From NCBI GenBank assembly GCA_945898215.1, contig CAMDHY010000025.1, positions 1 through 42,930 on the forward strand: DNA of 42,930 nt, in the 5' to 3' direction. This document shows, one piece after another, positions 1 to 7,284 of the stretch. The notes beneath the pieces are model-generated. The model ran no database searches, was not told the DNA's origin, and worked only from the letters and a program-made list of their open reading frames with translations. The translations under genes were made by a program, and so were the position numbers. Every line of letters starts with the position of its first letter. Position 1 is the first letter of the stretch. The stretch is from Pseudoxanthobacter soli DSM 19599 (GTDB lineage Bacteria; Pseudomonadota; Alphaproteobacteria; Rhizobiales; Segnochrobactraceae).

Positions 1-1
1 G

Positions 2-391
2 CCGGTCGCGTCGCCGCCGAAGCCCGGCCCCGCCGACATCGACCGCCGCACCCGTCTGCGCATCGCCCGTGGCCACACCGCGGTGGAGGCGCGCATCGAC
101 CTGCACGGGCTGACGCAGGCGCGCGCCCACGCGGCTCTCCTCGGCTTCCTAGCCGCGAAGCAGGCGGAGGGACTGAAGACCGTGCTCGTCATCACCGGCA
201 AGGGCCGCCCGGGCGATGCCGAGCGCCACAGCGACGGCGAGCGCGGCGTGCTGCGCCGCCTGGTGCCGGCCTGGCTCGGCGCCCGCGACGCCGCGAGCCT
301 CGTCGAGAGCTTCGGCGAGGCCGCCCCGCCGCACGGCGGCGGCGGCGCGCTCTATGTCCGGCTTCGGCGGCGCGGGCGCGTCAGCGGTTGA
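2..391 (+). CDS. Smr-domain protein (C-terminal part; gene enters from the left edge)
   Basis: The frame is already open at base 2, so the true start lies outside the window. The visible part ends with an Smr (small MutS-related) domain: a D-L-H-G-L-T motif, then V-I-T-G-K-G, then a G-V-L-R-R-L-V-P-W-L stretch and a C-terminal G-G-x-G-A-L-Y-V-R-L-R-R tail typical of short alphaproteobacterial Smr proteins. Smr domains are known as nucleic-acid nicking or binding modules; the substrate of this stand-alone type is not established. Upstream visible residues are Pro/Ala/Arg rich and look like the usual linker before the domain. The gene converges on the leftward GGDEF frame, with an 11-base overlap of their 3' ends. 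Family assignment is secure; function is not. Confidence 0.9.
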   Translation, partial: PVASPPKPGPADIDRRTRLRIARGHTAVEARIDLHGLTQARAHAALLGFLAAKQAEGLKTVLVITGKGRPGDAERHSDGERGVLRRLVPAWLGARDAASLVESFGEAAPPHGGGGALYVRLRRRGRVSG

Positions 392-1547
392 GCGCCGGCG
401 CCCGCTCGACCCTGTTCCGGCCCGCCGTCTTGGCGGCGGAGAGCGCCCGGTCGGCACGCGCGAACAGGCTCTCCGCGTCGCCGCCGAACACCTGCGCCGC
501 CACCCCGGCGCTGACCGTCGGCATGGCCTCCACGGTCGCGGCGGCCGTCGCCGCATAACCCCGCCGCACCGCCTCGGCGAGGCGCGCGGCCTCGTCGGCG
601 TCGCCGGTGATCGCGACCGCGAACTCCTCGCCGCCGGTGCGGCCGAAGACGCCCGTCGGAGGCAGCGCCGTCCGCACGGTGTCGGCGAAGCGCTGCAGCA
701 GCAGGTCGCCCGCCTCATGGCCGGCGACATCGTTGACGGCCTTGAAGCCGTCGAGGTCGAAGACGACGACGGAGAGGGGCTCGCCCTTGGCGTGGGCGGC
801 GTCGGTCCTCGCCGCGAGGGCGGCGAAGAAGGGCGCGCGCGCGGTGGCGCCGGTCAGCGGATCGGTGTCGGCGAGCCGGTGCATCGCCGCCGCTGCGCGC
901 TCCTTCGCCATCGCCATCAGCACGACGTTCGCCGCCACCACCGCGAGCAGGGAGGCGAGGCCCGTGATCGACAGGACGGGATCGGAAACCCCCATCATAT
1001 CGAAGTCCGGCGCCATGGTGAGCGAGTGGAGGGCGCGGACCGCGTTGGCGGCCGCGTTCACGCCGAGGATGGCGGCGAGCGCGGGGCGCGTCCGCAGCCC
1101 GTCGCCGCGCCCCCGGACCACATCGGCGACCATGGCGATGCTGCAGGCGACGGCCAGCGCCGTGACGATGAAGGCGCGCGCCCGGTAGTCGTCGCCCACC
1201 CCCGGTGCCATGTAGGCGGCGGCGCACAGCACCGGGCCGGCGAGGGTCGGAATCCACAGGATGCGGCGGCCGTCGAACACCCGCAGGCCCGCCCAGTTGA
1301 GGGCATAGGCGGCGACGATGATGGTGTTGGCGAGCGGAAATCCGACGAACCAGGGCAGGCTCGGGCGCAGCGGCCGGAACCAGCCGCACGGCCGAGCTGC
1401 GCGACGATGGCCGCGGCGGCACGATCGATCGGGCAGGGATCGGAAACGGCCGGACGGCGCGCCGGATCGACCGGCGCGCCTGTTCAGGTGACGCTCGTCC
1501 GCCTCAGGCGGCGGCGGTCTCCGGCTGGACGTGCGCCTTGGCGGCAT
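381..1547 (-). CDS. GGDEF-domain protein, N-terminally truncated (possible pseudogene)
   Basis: The C-terminal half is a GGDEF (diguanylate cyclase) domain with the metal-binding F-D-L-D-G-F-K-x-x-N-D segment and an intact signature R-T-G-G-E-E-F. The product of active members is cyclic di-GMP. The position of the inhibitory RxxD site is L-P-P-T, so product inhibition at the I-site is unlikely. The N-terminal half has four or so hydrophobic segments and aligns, from memory, with membrane GGDEF proteins only from their third helix onward. The only in-frame ATG (1547) lies inside rplT, and the first ~30 codons run through the rplT terminator, so that start is improbable. The next plausible start is an internal GTG near 1279. 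I read this as a 5'-truncated gene; catalytic residues remain, so activity cannot be excluded. Confidence 0.6.
   Translation of the reverse strand: MPPRRTSSRRPPPPEADERHLNRRAGRSGAPSGRFRSLPDRSCRRGHRRAARPCGWFRPLRPSLPWFVGFPLANTIIVAAYALNWAGLRVFDGRRILWIPTLAGPVLCAAAYMAPGVGDDYRARAFIVTALAVACSIAMVADVVRGRGDGLRTRPALAAILGVNAAANAVRALHSLTMAPDFDMMGVSDPVLSITGLASLLAVVAANVVLMAMAKERAAAAMHRLADTDPLTGATARAPFFAALAARTDAAHAKGEPLSVVVFDLDGFKAVNDVAGHEAGDLLLQRFADTVRTALPPTGVFGRTGGEEFAVAITGDADEAARLAEAVRRGYAATAAATVEAMPTVSAGVAAQVFGGDAESLFARADRALSAAKTAGRNRVERAPALNR
1456..1480 (-). terminator. Hairpin terminator after rplT
   Basis: A perfect 10-bp inverted repeat (GGCGCGCCGG, 5-base loop, CCGGCGCGCC) lies 23 bases past the rplT stop on the leftward strand. 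There is no clear U-tract, which is common for high-GC genomes. It separates rpmI-rplT from the GGDEF frame and argues that translation of the latter does not begin at 1547. Confidence 0.55.
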
Positions 1548-1878
1548 CGACCAGCGCCTTGAAGGCCTCCGGCTCGCGGATGGCGAGATCCGACAGCACC
1601 TTGCGGTCGACCTCGATGCCCGCCTTGGCGAGACCGTCGACGAAGCGCGAGTAGGTCAGGCCGTGCTCGCGCACCGCGGCGTTGATGCGCTGAATCCACA
1701 GGGCGCGGAAGGTGCGCTTGCGGTTTTTGCGGTCGCGGTAGGCGTACTGCAGCGACTTGTCGACGGCGGCCTTCGCCGTGCGAATGGTGTTCTTGCGACG
1801 GCCGTAGAAGCCCTTCGCCTGCTTCAGGACCTTCTTGTGCTTGGCATGGGCGGCGACGCCGCGCTTCACGCGAGCCAT
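1504..1878 (-). CDS. rplT: 50S ribosomal protein L20
   Basis: Encodes 124 residues, slightly longer than the usual ~118. The N-terminus M-A-R-V-K-R-G-V and the following basic helix with K-G-F-Y-G-R-R-K-N are diagnostic of L20, which binds 23S rRNA early in 50S assembly. The ATG is preceded by an AGGAG ribosome-binding site at about 8 bases. It follows rpmI with a 91-base gap and is cotranscribed with it. In many bacteria infC precedes and pheST follows this pair; here neither is present, and a hairpin ends the transcript directly after the gene. Autoregulation by L20, as known in other bacteria, cannot be confirmed from the leader. Confidence 0.97.
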   Translation of the reverse strand: MARVKRGVAAHAKHKKVLKQAKGFYGRRKNTIRTAKAAVDKSLQYAYRDRKNRKRTFRALWIQRINAAVREHGLTYSRFVDGLAKAGIEVDRKVLSDLAIREPEAFKALVDAAKAHVQPETAAA

Positions 1879-1969
1879 GGCGGATACTCCTCGTCGAGGG
1901 TGTCAGTGTCGGTCGATGCGATGACGACCGGATGCGGATCAATCGGTGGAAGGGTCCCGGCGGACGGCC

Positions 1970-2170
1970 TCAGCCGTTCGGCAGGAAGTTCTTCTTGATG
2001 ATGCGCGCGTCCGGGTCGCTGAGCACGGTGGTGCCGCGGGCGTTGCGGATGAACTTCGTCGTCCGCTTGATCATCCCGTGGCGCTTGCCGGCCTGCTGGA
2101 CCTTCACCTTGCCGGTGGCGGTGAGCTTGAAGCGCTTCTTGGCGCCCGACTTCGTCTTCAGCTTGGGCAT
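1970..2170 (-). CDS. rpmI: 50S ribosomal protein L35
   Basis: Encodes 66 residues beginning [10 protein letters not shown], the standard L35 start, followed by the basic K-K-R-F-K and H-G-M-I-K-R segments and ending K-K-N-F-L-P. An upstream in-frame ATG would add eight residues that no L35 has; the ATG at 2170 has a GGAGAG site 6-7 bases upstream and is preferred. L35 is a small rRNA-binding protein of the 50S subunit. It is first in a two-gene operon with rplT. A well-formed promoter sits about 140 bases upstream, leaving a leader of about 130 bases with short GC-rich hairpins. Confidence 0.97.
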   Translation of the reverse strand: MPKLKTKSGAKKRFKLTATGKVKVQQAGKRHGMIKRTTKFIRNARGTTVLSDPDARIIKKNFLPNG

Positions 2171-2307
2171 TTGGCTCTCCAGTCGTTGGGACACCTCGCG
2201 CGCGGTCGGGGCTTCCCCGAAGGGAGCCGCTCCGCCAACGGTGTCGCATGAGCGTTCGGGATCGCCACGGCATGCCCTTTTAGCCGGGCGATCCTCGAAG
2301 GTTGGGG

Positions 2308-2336
2308 CTTATAGCGGTCCGCCCGGCCGAAGGCAA
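2308..2336 (-). promoter_or_regulatory. Sigma-70-type promoter of rpmI-rplT
   Basis: On the leftward strand a TTGCCT (-35; 2331-2336) and a TATAAG (-10; 2308-2313) are separated by exactly 17 bases. The TATAAG is one of few AT-rich hexamers in this GC-rich stretch. It explains how the operon is expressed without infC upstream. Confidence 0.6.
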
Positions 2337-2379
2337 CGCCGGGCCGTCGCCGCCGCCGCGGCACGTCGCAGCGGCAGGC

Positions 2380-2928
2380 TCAGACGGGTCCGCTGACCCG
2401 GGCCTGCCCACGCGGGCGCGCTTCCTCGGGCGCGCCGTTGCCCGACAGCACCTGTGCGGCGGCGCCGATGCCGTTGCGGCAGGCGGCGTCGAAGCTCTCC
2501 CCGCGCACGGCCCAGCGCGCCGGCGCCGGGGCGCCGGGCTCCTCCCCCGTCTCCAGGTGCCATTCGGTGCTCCAGCCGCGGTCGCTGTCGCTCCAGATCA
2601 GGATGTCGATCAGGGTCGCGTCGGCGCCCACCCGCATCGTCGCGTCGGCGAACTCCGTCCCTGGCGTGAACAGCGCCGCCTGCCACAGCGAGCCGAGCCG
2701 CTTCAGCACAACGGCGTCCGGAACGACCGTCGGCAGCGCCATGCGCTCCGCGGCGATCGCCAGCGCCTCCACCATGTTGCGGCCGCGCGATCCGTCGGCG
2801 GCGACGACGAAGTCGGTGGTTCCCGTCCGCACCGCCACCACGGCGAGAACGGCCGGTCGCGGCTGCGGCCACGGCTTGCGACCGAGGGTGGCGAGGGCCG
2901 CGTCGACGCGGGCCGGATCGCCTCGCAA
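2380..2928 (-). CDS. DUF2066-like protein, C-terminal remnant
   Basis: The translation (about 182 residues from a TTG at 2928) resembles the C-terminal lobe of DUF2066 proteins: R-P-A-V-L-A-V-V-A-V, then an A-L-P-T-V-V-P-D-like segment (here M-A-L-P), then G-A-D-A-T-L-I-D and G-W-S-T-E-W with a closing helix. DUF2066 proteins are normally about twice this long; the function of the family is unknown. The conserved sequence begins only some 15-20 bases past the 3' end of tRNA-Leu, so the N-terminal half, including any signal peptide, is missing. An ATG at 2979 exists but lies inside the tRNA gene. It is probably a non-functional remnant, although the frame itself is intact. Confidence 0.6.
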   Translation of the reverse strand: MRGDPARVDAALATLGRKPWPQPRPAVLAVVAVRTGTTDFVVAADGSRGRNMVEALAIAAERMALPTVVPDAVVLKRLGSLWQAALFTPGTEFADATMRVGADATLIDILIWSDSDRGWSTEWHLETGEEPGAPAPARWAVRGESFDAACRNGIGAAAQVLSGNGAPEEARPRGQARVSGPV

Positions 2929-2941
2929 TGCACCGGGCGTG

Positions 2942-3028
2942 TGGTGCGGGCGGTCGGAATCGAACCGACACTCTGTCACCAGAACCGGATTTTGAGTCCG
3001 GCGCGTCTACCAGTTCCGCCACGCCCGC
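2942..3028 (-). tRNA. tRNA-Leu (anticodon CAA)
   Basis: Reading leftward, the sequence starts GCGGGCG and ends CGCCCGC-A-CCA, giving a perfect 7-bp acceptor stem with encoded CCA. The anticodon stem CCGGA/TCCGG encloses the loop CTCAAAA, so the anticodon is CAA and reads UUG. The D-arm contains AACTGGTAGACG. A long variable arm (TTCTGGTGACAGAG region) marks it as class II leucine tRNA, and the T-arm has GGTTCGATTCC. Total length is 87 bases. Its 3' end abuts a truncated gene. Confidence 0.96.
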
Positions 3029-3203
3029 ATCGTGCCCGGGGCAGGCCCGACGCTGTCGCGGGCCGCCGCCGCCCTCATACGATACCTCGGCAGTGAACGC
3101 CAGATTGCCGCGCCGCCCGTCCCGGCCGCGATCGCCGGCCGCCGCCCCGTTCTGCCGCGACGGCGATCCGAGGTCCGAGGCGTTGGTCGTGCGGCTACCC
3201 CGC

Positions 3204-3232
3204 TTGACAGTACCGGCCGTCTCCCCTTCAAC
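3204..3232 (+). promoter_or_regulatory. Candidate promoter of the aroKB fusion
   Basis: A consensus TTGACA (3204-3209) is followed after 17 bases by TTCAAC (3227-3232), a weak -10. It lies about 40 bases before the chosen GTG start and is the only good -35 hexamer in the 240-base space after the divergent tRNA. The weak -10 keeps confidence low. Confidence 0.35.
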
Positions 3233-3268
3233 CGCCGCAGCGACCCGAGCCGCAGGGATGCCGCCCGC

Positions 3269-5140
3269 GTGAACACGCAACCGACCCATCGCCCGATCCC
3301 CGCCGAGACTGTCGAGCGCGTGCTCGCCCGCCTCGGCGAACGCTCCGTCGTGCTCGTCGGCATGCCCGGCGCCGGCAAGTCGACCATCGGCCGTCGGCTC
3401 GCGAGCCTCCTCAGGCTGCCCTTCGTCGACGCCGACCACGAGATCGAGCGCGCCGCGGCGATGACCATCCCGGAGATCTTCGAGAAGTTCGGCGAGGCGG
3501 AGTTCCGCGAGGGCGAGAAGCGCGTCATCGCCCGCCTGCTCGAGGGCGGCCGGCAGGTGATCGCCACCGGCGGCGGCGCCTTCATGGCCGAGGAGACGCG
3601 CGCCGCCGTCCGCGCCCGCGCCGTCTCGGTCTGGCTGAAGGCCGACGTCGAGACGCTGATCGGCCGCGTCCGCCGCAAGTCGAACCGGCCTCTCCTCGCC
3701 GGCGCCGACCCGGAAGGCGCGCTGCGCCGCCTGCTCGCCGCCCGCGAGCCCGTCTACGCCACCGCCGACGTCACCGTGCAGTCGCGCGACATCGCCCACG
3801 ACGACGTCGTCGCGGCGCTGCTGGCGGCCCTCGCCCGGCCGACGGCGGCGGGTGCCACCGAGATTCCCGTCGAGACGGTCTCCCCCCCGACGATCGCTGC
3901 CGAGACGATCGCTGCCGAGATGGTTCCTGCCGAGATCGACACCACACCCCCTCACCGTCACGGCGGAGAAGCCCCGATGACCATCGCCACCGCGCTCGCC
4001 GCCGCCCCCGCCGGCGCCGCCGCCCGCGAGACCGTCACCGTCGGCCTCGGCACCCGCGCCTACGACATCCTGATCGGCCGCGGCCTCGACGCCGGCGCCG
4101 AGATCGCCGCGCGCTTCCCGGGGGCGCGCGCGAGCATCGTCACCGACACGACGGTGGCCGACCGCCACCTCGCCGCCTTTTCCGACAGCCTCGAGGCCGC
4201 CGGCCTCGAGCCGCACGCCATCATCGTCCCGCCGGGGGAGGGCTCGAAGAGCTTCCGCGGCCTCGAGACCGTCGTCGACGGCCTGCTCGAGGCGCGCCGC
4301 GAGCGCGGCGACCTCGTGGTCGCGCTCGGCGGCGGCGTCATCGGCGACCTCGCGGGCTTCGCCGCCGGCATCGTGCGGCGCGGCATGCGCATGGTGCAGG
4401 TGCCGACGACGGTGCTCGCCCAGGTCGATTCCTCCGTCGGCGGCAAGACCGGCATCAACGCGCCCCAGGGCAAGAACCTCGTCGGCGTCTTCCACCAGCC
4501 GAGCCTGGTGCTGGCCGACCTCGACCTCCTCGCCACCCTGTCGGAGCGCCACCGCCGCGCCGGCTATGCCGAGATCGCCAAGTACGGCCTGATCGACGAT
4601 CCGGGCTTCTTCGCCTGGCTGGAGGAGCACGGTGCCGACGTCGTGGCGCTGGGCGACGGCCTCGCCCACGCGGTGGCGACGAGCTGCCGGGCGAAGGCGC
4701 GCGTCGTCGCCGCCGACGAGCACGAGACCACCGGCGCCCGTGCCCTCCTCAATCTCGGCCACACCTTCGGCCACGCGCTGGAGGCCGGCACCGGCTACGG
4801 CGATCGCCTCGTGCACGGCGAGGCGGTGGCGCTCGGCATGGCCCAGGCCTTCCGCTTCTCCGCCGCCCGCGGCCTCTGCTCGCCCGAGGACGCGGCGCGG
4901 GTCGAGCGCCATCTGCGCGCGGTCGGCCTGCCGACGCGGCTGTCCGACGTGCCGGGCGGGCTTCCCGACGACGAGGCGCTGCTCGCCCTGATGGCGCAGG
5001 ACAAGAAGGTGGTGCGCGGCAGGCTCGTCTTCGTGCTCGTCACCGGCATCGGCGGCGCCTTCCTCGCCCGCGACGTGCCGGTCGAGGCGGTGCGCGCGTT
5101 CCTCGCCGAAGAGCGGTCGGGGGAGGAGGCGCGCCGGTGA
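3269..5140 (+). CDS. aroKB: Bifunctional shikimate kinase / 3-dehydroquinate synthase (AroK-AroB fusion)
   Basis: One uninterrupted frame of 623 residues holds two shikimate-pathway enzymes. Residues ~20-200 are shikimate kinase: Walker A G-M-P-G-A-G-K-S-T (31-39), D-A-D substrate motif, F-R-E-G-E arginine and a G-G-G-A-F loop. Residues ~245-610 are 3-dehydroquinate synthase: G-G-G-V-I-G-D-L NAD site, V-D-S-S-V-G-G-K-T-G, and the metal-binding E, L-V-H-G-E and G-H-T-F-G-H residues. AroB makes 3-dehydroquinate from DAHP; AroK phosphorylates shikimate. The genes are adjacent but separate in most relatives. The GTG start at 3269 has an AGGGA site ~11 bases upstream. An internal ATG at 3977 with GGAGAA upstream could also yield free AroB. 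The linker contains a three-copy 15-base repeat. Confidence 0.93.
   Translation: MNTQPTHRPIPAETVERVLARLGERSVVLVGMPGAGKSTIGRRLASLLRLPFVDADHEIERAAAMTIPEIFEKFGEAEFREGEKRVIARLLEGGRQVIATGGGAFMAEETRAAVRARAVSVWLKADVETLIGRVRRKSNRPLLAGADPEGALRRLLAAREPVYATADVTVQSRDIAHDDVVAALLAALARPTAAGATEIPVETVSPPTIAAETIAAEMVPAEIDTTPPHRHGGEAPMTIATALAAAPAGAAARETVTVGLGTRAYDILIGRGLDAGAEIAARFPGARASIVTDTTVADRHLAAFSDSLEAAGLEPHAIIVPPGEGSKSFRGLETVVDGLLEARRERGDLVVALGGGVIGDLAGFAAGIVRRGMRMVQVPTTVLAQVDSSVGGKTGINAPQGKNLVGVFHQPSLVLADLDLLATLSERHRRAGYAEIAKYGLIDDPGFFAWLEEHGADVVALGDGLAHAVATSCRAKARVVAADEHETTGARALLNLGHTFGHALEAGTGYGDRLVHGEAVALGMAQAFRFSAARGLCSPEDAARVERHLRAVGLPTRLSDVPGGLPDDEALLALMAQDKKVVRGRLVFVLVTGIGGAFLARDVPVEAVRAFLAEERSGEEARR
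3890..3934 (+). repeat. 15-base tandem repeat (three copies) in the AroK-AroB linker
   Basis: Units at 3890-3904 and 3905-3919 are identical (ACGATCGCTGCCGAG). A third unit at 3920-3934 is diverged (ATGGTTCCTGCCGAG). They encode T-I-A-A-E, T-I-A-A-E and M-V-P-A-E. This looks like recent slippage-type expansion of a low-constraint linker. Confidence 0.85.
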
Positions 5141-6486
5141 GCGTCCTCGAGATCTGGCTCACCGCCGGCGGCATCCTCGGCCTGCTCGCCTGTTCGTTCT
5201 TCTTCTCCGGGTCCGAGACGGCGATGACCGCCGCCTCGCGCTCGCGCCTGCTGCAGATCGAGAAGGGCGGCGACCGCCGCGCCGGCGTCGTCTCGCGTTT
5301 GATCCAGTCGCGCGAGCGGCTGATCGGGGCGCTGCTCCTCGGCAACAACATCGTCAACATCCTCGCCGCCTCGCTCGCCACCTCGATGCTGCTCGCCCTC
5401 TTCGGCGAGCGCGGCGTCGCCTACGCGACGATCGGCATGACGGTGATGATCGTGGTGTTCTCCGAGGTGCTGCCGAAGACCTGGGCGATCGCCGATCCCG
5501 AGCGCTTCGCGCTGGCCGTCGCCCGGCCGATCCGCATCGTCGTCGCCGTGTTCGGCCCGGTGACGATGGCGGTCGAGTTCCTGGTGCGCAACCTGCTGCG
5601 CGTCTTCGGCGTCAACGTCGACGACAAGACGGCCATCCTCTCGGCCCACGAGGAACTGCGCGGCGCCGTCGACCTGCAGCACCTCGAAGGCGGCCTCGTG
5701 AAGGTCGAGCGCGACCGCATCGGCGGCCTGCTCGACCTCGCCGAGCTCGCCGTCTCCGACGTCATGGTCCACCGCACCGCCATCCAGTCGCTCGACGCCG
5801 ACGAGCTGCCCGAGAAGATCGTCGAGAACGTCCTGAAGAGCCCGCACACCCGCCTGCCGCTGTGGCGCGGCCAGCCGGAGAACATCGTCGGCGTGCTGCA
5901 CGCCAAGGACCTTCTCCGCGCGCTCGCCGCCGTCGGCGGCGACGTGGCCCGCCTCGACCTCGCCACCATCGCGACGCCGCCCTGGTTCGTGCCCGACACG
6001 ACGAGCCTCGTCGACCAGCTCGCCACCTTCCTGAAGCGCAAGAGCCACTTCGCCCTGGTCGTCGACGAGTACGGCGAGGTCCAGGGCCTCGTCACGCTGG
6101 AGGACATCCTGGAGGAGATCGTCGGCGACATAGCCGACGAGCACGACCTCGTGGTGCAGGGCGTCCGCCCGCAGGCCGACGGCTCGGTGGTGGTCGACGG
6201 CACGGTGCCGATCCGCGACCTGAACCGGGCGCTGGACTGGCGACTGCCGGACGAGGAGGCGACGACGGTGGCCGGCCTCGTCATCCACGAGGCCCGCATG
6301 ATCCCGGAGGAGCGCCAGGCCTTCACCTTCCACGGCTTCCGCTTCCAGGTCCTGCGCAAGGACCGCAACCGCGTGGCATTGCTGAAGGTGACGCCGCTCG
6401 GGGCGGGCGTGGTGGTGGCGCCTGCGCCGGCCCCGCCTGCATCGCCGCCGGCACCCCCGGCACCGCCGGCGCGCGTGATGGGGTGA
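5137..6486 (+). CDS. HlyC/CorC (CNNM) family transporter with DUF21 and CBS domains
   Basis: Encodes 449 residues. The N-terminal ~190 residues form a DUF21/CNNM membrane domain with about four hydrophobic segments and the conserved S-G-S-E-T-A motif at ~25. Two CBS domains follow (roughly 205-330, with V-V-D-E-Y-G-E and L-E-D-I-L-E-E-I-V-G-D-I), then a C-terminal transporter-associated domain. Members are linked to magnesium or divalent-cation efflux; the substrate here is not shown. The C-terminus is an unusual Pro/Ala-rich tail. The GTG start overlaps the aroB stop by four bases (GTGA) and has a strong GGGAGGAGG site, so translation is probably coupled to the fusion gene. A second, soluble CorC-type paralogue lies at 38105. 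Confidence 0.92.
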   Translation: MSVLEIWLTAGGILGLLACSFFFSGSETAMTAASRSRLLQIEKGGDRRAGVVSRLIQSRERLIGALLLGNNIVNILAASLATSMLLALFGERGVAYATIGMTVMIVVFSEVLPKTWAIADPERFALAVARPIRIVVAVFGPVTMAVEFLVRNLLRVFGVNVDDKTAILSAHEELRGAVDLQHLEGGLVKVERDRIGGLLDLAELAVSDVMVHRTAIQSLDADELPEKIVENVLKSPHTRLPLWRGQPENIVGVLHAKDLLRALAAVGGDVARLDLATIATPPWFVPDTTSLVDQLATFLKRKSHFALVVDEYGEVQGLVTLEDILEEIVGDIADEHDLVVQGVRPQADGSVVVDGTVPIRDLNRALDWRLPDEEATTVAGLVIHEARMIPEERQAFTFHGFRFQVLRKDRNRVALLKVTPLGAGVVVAPAPAPPASPPAPPAPPARVMG

Positions 6487-6516
6487 GAGCGGCTTGTCGC
6501 CGTTTGCGTTTGCACC

Positions 6517-6694
6517 GGCGCCCGGCGGGCGCCGGCCCTCACCCGCCCTTCGGGCACCCTCTCCCCGCCTTCGGCCGGGAGAGGGGGAAGACTGCGCCGC
6601 CTCGCCGCCAGTTGGAACGGTGATGAAGCCGAGGGGACGCCGCGCGGTCCTTCTCCCGCTTGCGGGAGAAGGTGCCCGCAGGGCGGATGAGGGC
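6517..6694. repeat. Composite palindromic repeat (inverted pair) between convergent genes
   Basis: The intergenic space between the CNNM gene and bolA is filled by palindromes. There is a 7-bp hairpin at 6517-6533 and an 11-bp hairpin at 6649-6672 (CCTTCTCCCGC / GCGGGAGAAGG). A ~31-base sequence at 6535-6566 recurs as a near-perfect inverted copy at 6664-6694. It resembles the REP/RPE-like dispersed palindromes of Rhizobiales. It may also end transcription from both sides. Confidence 0.7.
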
Positions 6695-6725
6695 GCGCCG
6701 CAAGGCGGCGCGGCGGCGCCCGCCT

Positions 6726-7007
6726 CTACCTTCTCCCCGGCTCCCCCGGCGCGCTCGCGTGCACGGCGAGGGCGTGCACCGGGCCGGCGAGCTCCTGGCT
6801 GAGGATGGCGTTGACGCGGCGGTGGCGGTCGAGACGGCTCTGGCCGGCGAACTCGGCGGCCGTCACGTACACGCGGAAATGGCTCTCGCCGCCGGGGCGG
6901 TGGCCCGCGTGGCCGGCATGCAGGTGCGACTCGTCCTCGACCGCCAGCGCCTCCGGCGATAGCGCCGCCCTGAGCTTGCCCTCGATCGTCTCGCGCACGC
7001 CCGCCAT
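6726..7007 (-). CDS. bolA: BolA family protein
   Basis: Encodes 93 residues from an ATG with GAGGAG seven bases upstream. The N-terminal helix contains I-E-G-K-L-R-A-A-L; next come the E-D-E-S-H-L-H-A-G-H strand, E-S-H-F-R-V-Y-V, F-A-G-Q-S-R-L-D-R-H-R-R-V-N and H-A-L-A-V-H, all standard BolA positions. The His residues and the F-x-G-x-S-x-x-x-R-H helix form the family's iron-sulfur and glutaredoxin interface. BolA proteins work with monothiol glutaredoxins in iron homeostasis or cluster transfer. The 277 bases upstream, shared with the divergent carboxypeptidase gene, show no clear promoter hexamers by eye. Confidence 0.93.
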   Translation of the reverse strand: MAGVRETIEGKLRAALSPEALAVEDESHLHAGHAGHRPGGESHFRVYVTAAEFAGQSRLDRHRRVNAILSQELAGPVHALAVHASAPGEPGRR

Positions 7008-7284
7008 GTCGCTCTCCTCGTCGTCTTCGGTAAGAGCCTTGCGCGGAGCTTGTGGCGCGGTCAACCGGGACGTCCCGGCCGCCGAATCGTCCCGGCGCCG
7101 CCCCCGAAATGCCGCAACCGCCCCGCACCAGAGGCGGGTTCCGGTCGGGCCGTTCACCACGGCGTGCGCACGGCTTTGCCAAGCGCCGGGCCGATCGGCT
7201 ATTGATCGGGTGTCCCAACCGGATGCCGTCTTCGACCCCCGGCGGCCTTGGCCGTCCCGAGCGCAGGAAGGAAGCGACCCGACG

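Noticed and set aside
2309-4912. An 867-codon open frame on the reverse strand
   Set aside because: It runs antisense through tRNA-Leu and the aroK-aroB frame, has Arg/Gly/Ala/His-rich composition typical of high-GC shadow frames and no recognisable domain.
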